64,000 bases of DNA from Prevotella lacticifex (GTDB taxonomy: Bacteria; Bacteroidota; Bacteroidia; Bacteroidales; Bacteroidaceae), in the NCBI RefSeq assembly GCF_019973375.1, contig NZ_BPTV01000001.1, forward strand, positions 2,373,104-2,437,103, read 5' to 3'. The translations under genes and the position numbers were made by a program. Positions 54,584 to 61,600 of this stretch are shown here, piece after piece. Within the stretch, counting starts at the first letter, position 1, and every line of letters starts with the position of its first letter. The notes beneath the pieces were generated by a model that worked only from the letters and a program-made list of their open reading frames with translations, ran no database searches and was not told where the DNA came from.

Positions 54584-55000
54584 TTACATATCAATATTCC
54601 CCTCATAAATCAACGATCCGACTTCAATCCTTATGGTCAGGCTTCCCTCTGCTATGGTCGGAACGGATACTGTAAAGTTTTCCTGTCCAAAAGACTGTCC
54701 GCTTGAAATAACTTCGTCATCATTTAACAGAGTATACGTAAACGCAACCCCTTCACTTGAAAAGACAAGAGTGTTCCCCGACAGATTACAGTATAGATTG
54801 ACAGGACAACTGTTTAGTGAGGGCATCCTTGACGGTTTATTGGTGATGCTGATGGGAAGACTTGGACCTGGGGAAGAAATACAAGTCAATTGAATCTTGA
54901 CTAAATTATCAAAAGAAGGTTTCTCTGATATACCGGCATGTAAGGATAACGGCAATAACATCAGCATTAAAAGTGCGATAAGTTTTAAGTTCTTTGTCAT
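54584..55000 (-). CDS. DUF3244-like small secreted protein
   Basis: A 138-residue exported protein. Signal peptide MTKNLKLIALLMLMLLPLSLHA. The C-terminal half is DUF3244-like: PVNLYCNLSGNTLVFSSEG, an NDDEVISSGQSF turn, and GSLTIRIEVGSLIYEGNID. This pattern resembles the tails of secreted Bacteroidetes proteins. Function unknown. It is the first gene of the minus-strand RHS operon and has its own promoter; the severed gene starts right after it. Confidence 0.75.
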   Translation of the reverse strand: MTKNLKLIALLMLMLLPLSLHAGISEKPSFDNLVKIQLTCISSPGPSLPISITNKPSRMPSLNSCPVNLYCNLSGNTLVFSSEGVAFTYTLLNDDEVISSGQSFGQENFTVSVPTIAEGSLTIRIEVGSLIYEGNIDM

Positions 55001-55035
55001 TGGAGAAAATCAATTAAAGTTAGTATTGACTGCCG

Positions 55036-55091
55036 CAAAGTTAAATCTTTCAATATGAAAATCCAAGTAAAAGTCGTTCCAAGTCGTTCCA
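55036..55091 (-). promoter_or_regulatory. RHS operon promoter with tandem 10-bp operator candidate
   Basis: Minus-strand CTTG (55064-55067), 20 bases, TAACTTTG (55036-55043), 36 bases before the first ATG. Directly upstream lies AAGTCGTTCC repeated twice without a gap (55071-55090). The spacing of 10 bp puts two copies on one face of the helix, as activator sites often are. Confidence 0.7.
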
Positions 55092-55213
55092 CTTATGCGT
55101 TTTATTCAATTTATGTTTTGTAAATAGTATATTAACAATTGATAATCAGAGTGATAGAGAAATCGTAAAAGATTATAGTCTATTTTGTGATTTTTTTTGT
55201 GAGTGAAACGAGT

Positions 55214-55259
55214 TGGAACGATTAACTATGAAATAATAGAATAAAATATTGTATCTTTG
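55214..55259 (+). promoter_or_regulatory. regulator-gene promoter with inverted operator copy
   Basis: TATCTTTG (55252-55259) is the -7 box, 22 bases before the ATG. TGGAACGA (55214-55221) is the reverse complement of the TCGTTCCA core in the tandem repeat at 55071-55091, placed just upstream of where -33 would be. No TTTG is at the usual place, which suits an activator-dependent promoter. Confidence 0.6.
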
Positions 55260-55281
55260 CCACGAATATTAATCTATAAAT

Positions 55282-57027
55282 ATGAAGAAAATCCTAGCCA
55301 TAATTATTATAGCACTTGTCATGCAAGCCTTCTTCTCCTGTAATATGGATAATCACCTCACCTATAAGATGGAACAGATAAAGAAAGTCGGCGATACAAA
55401 CCAAACGCTGGCATTTGCCATGATGGATTCAATAAGGGTAGAAGTAGAAAAAGCAGATGAACACACAAGGATGAAATATGACCTCCTACTACTACGGATA
55501 AATGACAAGGCATACGTTGTCCCGACTTCAGATATAATGTCAAGACAGGTAACTGCATACTTCGCAAAACATGGGTCAGAAGCAGAGAAGCAGGAGGCGT
55601 ACTACTACAATGGCAGCGTGTATAGAGACCTTCGGGATGCCCCGCGCGCAATAGAGAACTTCCTTAAGTCGGTAGAAATTGCGACATTCTCTGACAAATG
55701 CGACTCGCTTATGTTGAGGAATGCATACTCTAACCTTCATTCTCTGTTCTTCTCCGTTCAAGATTACACAAACGGACTGGCATATGCAAAAAAGGAATAC
55801 GAGTTGTCCCATAAGATAAATAATATGAGCCTTGATGCGATTATGCACCTGGGACTGTCGTATTCATACATGGACAGTACTAGTCAGGCCATATATGAAT
55901 TTGTAGAAGCAGAAAAATTCATACGTCTTCATAATGATTATGACAAGGACTGGATGCCTTCCCTTTTGTTATGTCTCTCACATCTTGGAGAGAAGGCGGG
56001 TGCTACATCTTGTTATAATCTCATGAAAGAACATGTAAAACCATCCGAATTGAATGCATCAGACTATCTTTCCCTTGGTGAATATTTTCAAATGAAGGGA
56101 GAAGAGGATTCTGCTATCTCCTGCTATAGGCATGTCATATCAATGCCGATGAAGGAAGATAATATTTACGATGCTTCAAAGTTTCTTTTCGAAATTTATG
56201 ACAGCCTGAAAAACACACAAGAGGCTATTAAATACGCGAGGGTGTATGTAAACGCAAGCGATTCCCTAGATTTGGGCAAGCGCCAGGAAATGGCGGCAAC
56301 TGTCAACAACCAGTTCATGTACCACTATGATAAGCACAAGGAAGAACTTGCCAGGGAAAAGGTGACAAAGTATCATTACCTGCTTGTAATCTTGCTTATT
56401 GCAATCTTACTAATAGTCGTAACTGCAATAGCTATACATATCTTCTTGAGAAACAAGAATCTCAAAAAGACGATGGCACTAACTAGGGAACTGGATTCTT
56501 TAAAAAATGACAGGAACTCATTGCAAAGCGAGATTGACATAAAGGTTCGTGAATTGGAACATTCACGGCTGTCTCTTCATGATGCAAGCTCGGAGCTAGA
56601 CAGCGTAAAAGAAAAGCTTGCAGAAGTAAATGAAGAGTTGGCAGAATCCAAAGTCAGATTAAAGGAAAGCGAGGTAGCACTTTCAGAAAAGCTCGACCAG
56701 CATGAGGCTATTATCAGACTGCTTCATAAGACGGAGTTCGAGGTAAATGCCGATGATGTAATCTATGCCGTACGCCAATCTGCCGACGGCTCAAAGAAAC
56801 TGTCCGCATCGGAATGGCGGCAACTTTACCATGCTGTAGACGAACTGTATCCGGACTTCAAGAAATTAATAGTGCAGAAACTTGGTAATTTTACCGAGCA
56901 GCAAATACAATTGTGCTATCTCATGCGCATAGGACTCACCAAACCGCAGATTCAGAACATAACCAATATCCCTCACGTTACGGTTTGGCGATGGAGCAAG
57001 AAGTTCAGCTGGGCGAGTGAACAATAA
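55282..57027 (+). CDS. membrane-spanning TPR regulator with C-terminal HTH
   Basis: A 581-residue protein. Signal with lipobox-like MQAFFSC (Cys20). A TPR-rich domain of about 30-355 (EAYYYNGSVYRDLRDAPRAIENF, SDYLSLGEYFQMKGEEDSAI) should lie in the periplasm. One helix, YHYLLVILLIAILLIVVTAI, near 365-390; then a coiled coil (about 395-480), then a LuxR-like helix-turn-helix end (FTEQQIQLCYLMRIGLTKPQ, then IQNITNIPHVTVWRWSKKF). This is the Bacteroidetes plan of a one-component sensor running from periplasm to DNA. Divergent from the RHS operon, so it probably regulates it. Having both a lipobox and a membrane helix is worth noting. Confidence 0.85.
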   Translation: MKKILAIIIIALVMQAFFSCNMDNHLTYKMEQIKKVGDTNQTLAFAMMDSIRVEVEKADEHTRMKYDLLLLRINDKAYVVPTSDIMSRQVTAYFAKHGSEAEKQEAYYYNGSVYRDLRDAPRAIENFLKSVEIATFSDKCDSLMLRNAYSNLHSLFFSVQDYTNGLAYAKKEYELSHKINNMSLDAIMHLGLSYSYMDSTSQAIYEFVEAEKFIRLHNDYDKDWMPSLLLCLSHLGEKAGATSCYNLMKEHVKPSELNASDYLSLGEYFQMKGEEDSAISCYRHVISMPMKEDNIYDASKFLFEIYDSLKNTQEAIKYARVYVNASDSLDLGKRQEMAATVNNQFMYHYDKHKEELAREKVTKYHYLLVILLIAILLIVVTAIAIHIFLRNKNLKKTMALTRELDSLKNDRNSLQSEIDIKVRELEHSRLSLHDASSELDSVKEKLAEVNEELAESKVRLKESEVALSEKLDQHEAIIRLLHKTEFEVNADDVIYAVRQSADGSKKLSASEWRQLYHAVDELYPDFKKLIVQKLGNFTEQQIQLCYLMRIGLTKPQIQNITNIPHVTVWRWSKKFSWASEQ

Positions 57028-57160
57028 TGGACAGCCGTCATATCCCTTGAACTTTCCCCAAAAAAGAAGAGTTAATTTGTTTTTAAGGCGCATGGAAAGA
57101 CCAGTCGCATAATTGGGACTGGTCTTTCAATTAGATTTACGCCGTAAGCACTGATTTAGT

Positions 57161-57582
57161 CTATACCTTATTGCTTTCAATGAATAATTTCAAGATTGCA
57201 TTGATAACGTGCTTGTCGGCACTGGCTTGCCATGCTTGATGTTGAGCATCTCTATCTTACGGTAGAGGTCGTTATCAAGCCAGACCTGAGTCTCCTTTGG
57301 CTTCTTTGCCTTGGAAGCAGCGGCAGTCCGCCATAAAATGTCTGCAGCAGTCATGAATGCATCGTTAGGCAAGACTGTCTTTACCGTATTCTGCTTTAGT
57401 GCTCTATTTCCGTCATAAGATTTGACTGCCTTGTTTCTGCCATCAGATGATACTTTGGGAACAGAATTGACAGGCTGGGGCTTTACTTTTGTGCACATAT
57501 TCGTTGTGCCATATTCTTTAGCACCCCACCCCACCAATCCGCATCCACGCAGGCGTCCATTTGCCTCTATCCATTGAACCAA
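57161..57582 (-). pseudogene. frameshifted small gene, function unknown
   Basis: The frame encodes 130 residues ending early (…HGKPVPTSTLSMQS), with a probable ATG at 57498. A basic middle precedes KETQVWLDNDLYRKIEMLNI, which looks like a small DNA-binding (ribbon-helix-helix) fold. In the next frame the sequence continues ASADKHVINAILKLFIESNK to a stop at 57161. Adding one G near 57227 would join HGK to ASADKH smoothly. So a one-base deletion probably broke it, unless it is a sequencing error. I do not recognise a family. Confidence 0.6.
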
Positions 57583-58210
57583 TTTATCGGCGGAGTCTGC
57601 ACTATCTGCGAGAGATTACCCTCCCGCTGATTTATTCGTGCATTACATCGCTTACAGATCACACAGATTCGTTGGGCCGTGGATGTGCGTTAATGATCCC
57701 TTTGCAGGGGCGGCTTTATGACCGTCCGGTCGGTCGCCAGACCGAATTCCTTATTTCTTGGACGGCAATTTACCCTGCTATCCGCCACGACCGACTATCG
57801 TTTATTCGTAGGTTCGGACGGCCACAAACTTAACCTAATCTCATGGTTATATTTTGCGGCATCAGCGGTTTTGCAGGTTTTTCTTGCGGTTGCAAGCCTG
57901 AGGCACGAAGGCTGTTTCTTCTCCGTTGCCGGCTTGCCGAAGCTTGCTTCGGAACAAGCCGGCAACGGAGAAGAAACAATGGGCACAGCCCTTGCAAGCG
58001 CAAGTGGTTTTATTTAGTTTTTGTCAGAAGAGAGTTCGCATCCCAGCCCTCTAAAATCTACAATTTCTGCGTGGATTATCCTTCCTCTGGTTAGTATGAT
58101 GATTTACTGAATCGCTGTCTGCAAAGGTACAACATATTCCACCCGATTCCAAATTTTCACAGGGTAGAAAGGAGGGTAGAAAGAGGGATAGAAAGGGGTG
58201 TAGAACCGCA
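57583..58210. repeat. dispersed repeat blocks A (inverted) and B, second copy
   Basis: 57675-57750 is the reverse complement of block A at 6270-6350 (GGTCGGTCGCCAGACCGAAT, GTGCGTTAATGATCC). 58120-58205 repeats block B (GCAAAGGTACAACATAT, CCCGATTCCAAATTTTCA, GGGTAGAAAGG units). Between them is a long palindrome around 57895-57985 (TTGCAAGCCTG..., CTTCTCCGTTGCCGGCTTG with CAAGCCGGCAACGGAGAAG). No gene supported from 57583 to 58376. Confidence 0.75.
58122..58153 (-). promoter_or_regulatory. promoter-like site in the second block B
   Basis: Minus-strand TTTG (58150-58153), 20 bases, TACCTTTG (58122-58129), identical in layout to the site at 6466-6497. No gene lies close downstream on the minus strand. 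Confidence 0.45.
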
Positions 58211-58279
58211 GTTTAACCTTATCGGGCATAAACTTAGGTGCTCGTGAGCACCGGGTGATGGTACAGCCATTCAATAACA

Positions 58280-58316
58280 CCGTCCCTGTCTTGGATTTTC
58301 GCCAAGGCAGGGACGG
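58280..58316 (-). terminator. 15-bp hairpin after the small gene
   Basis: CCGTCCCTGTCTTGG (58280-58294) pairs with CCAAGGCAGGGACGG (58302-58316), one G-T pair. On the minus strand it lies 60 bases after the 58377 gene. No strong T run. Confidence 0.5.
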
Positions 58317-58376
58317 AAAGGTTTATTTGGTCGTTCTTCGGACTAAGCTAAAACAAGAACGATTCTCAACGAACGG

Positions 58377-58622
58377 TCATTCATCCCATGAAGCCCAAGG
58401 ATTAACCTTTGAGCCGATATCGATATCATCCCCAGGCTTAACAAAGATTTCACCTTTTGTGGCCGGAGCACCATAATTCCAGTCACTACTGGGCCTTTGT
58501 GTCTTCATATCCTCGTTTTTCAGCCAGTTGTTCGCTTTCCCTTGGAGTGTAAAATTGAGAAGGTTACCCTCATGGTGTACCTGAATCAACTCTGAGGTCG
58601 GTTTTACATATTTCTTTTTCAT
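58377..58622 (-). CDS. small protein of the KxYxxPxxE type
   Basis: An 81-residue protein without a signal peptide. It starts MKKKYVKPTSELIQVHHEG, a pattern I have seen at the start of many small Bacteroidales proteins whose function is unknown. The middle is polar, and the end is acidic with three Trp (DWNYG, NPWASWDE). It begins 13 bases after the giant surface gene, with an AGGAGGAAA ribosome site, so it is probably co-expressed. It could be a secreted peptide precursor or a small helper; neither is shown. Confidence 0.65.
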   Translation of the reverse strand: MKKKYVKPTSELIQVHHEGNLLNFTLQGKANNWLKNEDMKTQRPSSDWNYGAPATKGEIFVKPGDDIDIGSKVNPWASWDE

Positions 58623-58635
58623 ATCACTTTCCTCC

Positions 58636-61600
58636 TTATTTTATCAGATACTTTTCACCATTCATAATATACGTTCCGGCAGGCAGACCGCTAAGGTCAT
58701 TACTGCTTCTGACCATCTGCCCCTGAAGGTTGTAAACGCCCTTATGTCCAGCAGTCATCATGGTGTTCACAGCCTCCACAAGCTGTTCTATGCCGGTCGT
58801 ACCGCCGCCATAGGAGTCGCCGCACACCTCTGCTCCTGTCAGCCAATAGGACGAGAGGTCCTCCTTTGCCGATGTGGTTTGCAGCAGCGTACCGTTGTAG
58901 TCGGAATAGGGATAGAGATAAGCGCGGAAGCCTTTGAGATAAGGCTTTTCCGTCTTACTGATGTCACCACCGGTAAGCGATTCCGGCACCACTCTCCATA
59001 GGCCATTGCCATTATCCTCCGGCGTATTCGCATCTTTCTTCGTTCCCATCACATAGCTGAACCATGGAATCTGTGTACGGTCATAGATACCCTTGAACGC
59101 AAAGGTGAAGATAGCCTTCTCCTTCTTCAGATTCTCATAGTATGCCTTATCCGACTCCGTCAGAGTACTGCTATTGAGCTTGGCTGCTGCGGCAAGCGAG
59201 TCCTTGACGGCCTGCTCGTTTGTACAGACGATATCCATAGGTTGCACAGCCTCAAACGATACATTATTAAATGTGACAGATTCATGCTCATTGTTGTCAC
59301 TGAACTCCGGTCTGATAAAATATGGTCGACCGGCCTCAATGAGTTGATTGACATGACGGGTGAAATGGGCCGTGCGTGCCTCAACCTCAGCCGTTTCAGT
59401 GCCATCGAAGTTGGTGACTTCCGTATGTTTCGTCATCACCGAGTCGAATGTTATCACTTGCGCATTTTCACCAAAGACTTTCTTCACCTGTGTCTGGCTC
59501 ACCGAGAACGGCAGACAGATACTTGTCCACTCATCATTCTTGAAAGAACGGTTGAGGGTGACATCGACGAAGTTAACCTCGGCATCAGCTACTGCTTTTT
59601 TATAATTATCAGCATTACTGTCCGAAATCATATTCGTGTTCTCTGTATCCTTGCCTTTTCCACCCTCATAGATGGTTTGGTCGGCAAAACCGGCACCATT
59701 GCCGCTGCCGCCATGGTTATAGATATCATCATTAGGCTTTGGCAACTCGGCTCGAGCCGCCTCAAGCGACTTACTATTAGCCGTTTGATTCTCCTGATCG
59801 ATGGCAGGCCAGTGGTTGTCGGCCGTCCTCTTCATGAATCCTACCGGCTCAAAGGCATAACCGCAGAAATTCAGCTTCGAGCCCGATGCCCACACGTAAT
59901 AGGTCTTTCCGGCTTTAACCTTGAAGGTGTATCTGACAAATGCCTTTGTCGGAACAACGAACGAACCGTCTTTCAGGCGAATGACAGGCTCTACATCACC
60001 AACCTTTATCTTTTTCCATGCATCTTCCACAGTTTTCTTATCGGCTATGAAATCTGGGTCATCAACGCCCTTGGCATAACTGCCCTTCCAACGCTTATCG
60101 AAGTTGAAGTCCTTGCCTGACGGATTATTTTCGTAATTGCAGCGTAGGAGTCCTTCAGTCATATAGTCCCAGTCCGGCGAACTGGCGTTTTCATTATCCG
60201 AGAATGCATCCGACATATCCTTGCCGGCGCTGCTACCCCAGATAGTGTTCTCACCCTTTCCAGAAACGAAGTCTACAGGTTTACCGGTCTCATCAACGAT
60301 ATACATTGCGCGTCGACGCAACTCGTTAGGCTGGTTTTCCATTTTTCTTCCCGAGTTCTGCACGATATCGGTCAGTCCGTTCTGCAGGACATACACCATC
60401 AGCGTTCCGCTCTCCTCAGGCTCAAACTTCACATATCCACCGCGGACAGGCAGGTTGAAAGTGTTTGGAGTATTGCCACTTGCAAGGTTATACTTCCATG
60501 CATATCCGTTTTCATCAACAGGGTTGTTGGTGGCGTTGGTGTTATATTTGAATCCGTCGATAGTGGCGTTGTTCATACCCACCGAGTCGATTTCGCCAAC
60601 GGCTCGCCAAGCGTCACTAAGCTTTTCTTTGGTCGGGTCCATCTTGTTATAGTATGGATACGTAGTCTGGTCGGTGGGTTCCCATCCGCCGAACGTCATC
60701 CACATCCGGGTAACGAAGTTCGTCGTCGAGACCCTTGTACCAGGATCCTCACCGGTAAAGTCGGCACCAACCTTGAACACTGGTATTCCGACGATAGCCA
60801 CATCAATATATGGAGCGCGCTCCACCTGACCGAGTTGCTTCGGCGTACCGTCTGTTTCAGTCTCATTTGTGCGGTTGATACCCTTCACTGAAGCACGCAC
60901 ACGTACACGTTTCGACGTTGTATATGTCTTACCGATAAACTGATAACCGTTCTTGACTATCAGCGCATTATTGGCCTTAGCAGCCGAACCGCCTTCAGGT
61001 GTATAAGAATTCTTCCATTCATCGTCATCCCACGTGCGAGAGAAGGTTACCTTATCCTCTTTTTTCTTGGTCACCATCGGCAGGTCGCCAGAGAACCCGT
61101 TATCGGCAAAAAGTGATGCCTTGTGCGCGGAGTTATTATCCTCACGCATAACGACATAAGCCGGTTGGAATGTCAGTCCGTGGAGAATAAACGTGTTTGC
61201 ACTGGAGAAAAGATAGTAGGTATGTCCCTGCATAAGGGCATAACGGAACCTCAGATCGCCGTACATGATACCGTCCGACTCCATGAGCTTCGGTTTGTCT
61301 ATCGCCGCATCTGTCGAGGAATACGTTCCATCAGCCACGGGGTCTGTGCCGACGTCGCTCGGGCGCGTAACCTGGTCGATAAGAAGGCCTCCATCTTCCG
61401 ATGTCACACCGTCGGTAACATCAGCAAGATAGTAGGTTACAGGGTCTTCCTTGGTTCCATAATTACCGTCAATCTGCAGGAATCCGTTGGTGGTAGGATT
61501 GAGTTGCAGGCATCCGCCGCTGACGAGCACTCTATGGTCTACATCCGGCATCTCAACGAGATTTTCGGTTTTGGTTTCGGTTTCCGATTTGCCGAACATT

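Noticed and set aside
55060-55095. The tandem AAGTCGTTCC as the start of a longer tandem array
   Set aside because: Only two units are present; they fit operator sites better than a satellite repeat.
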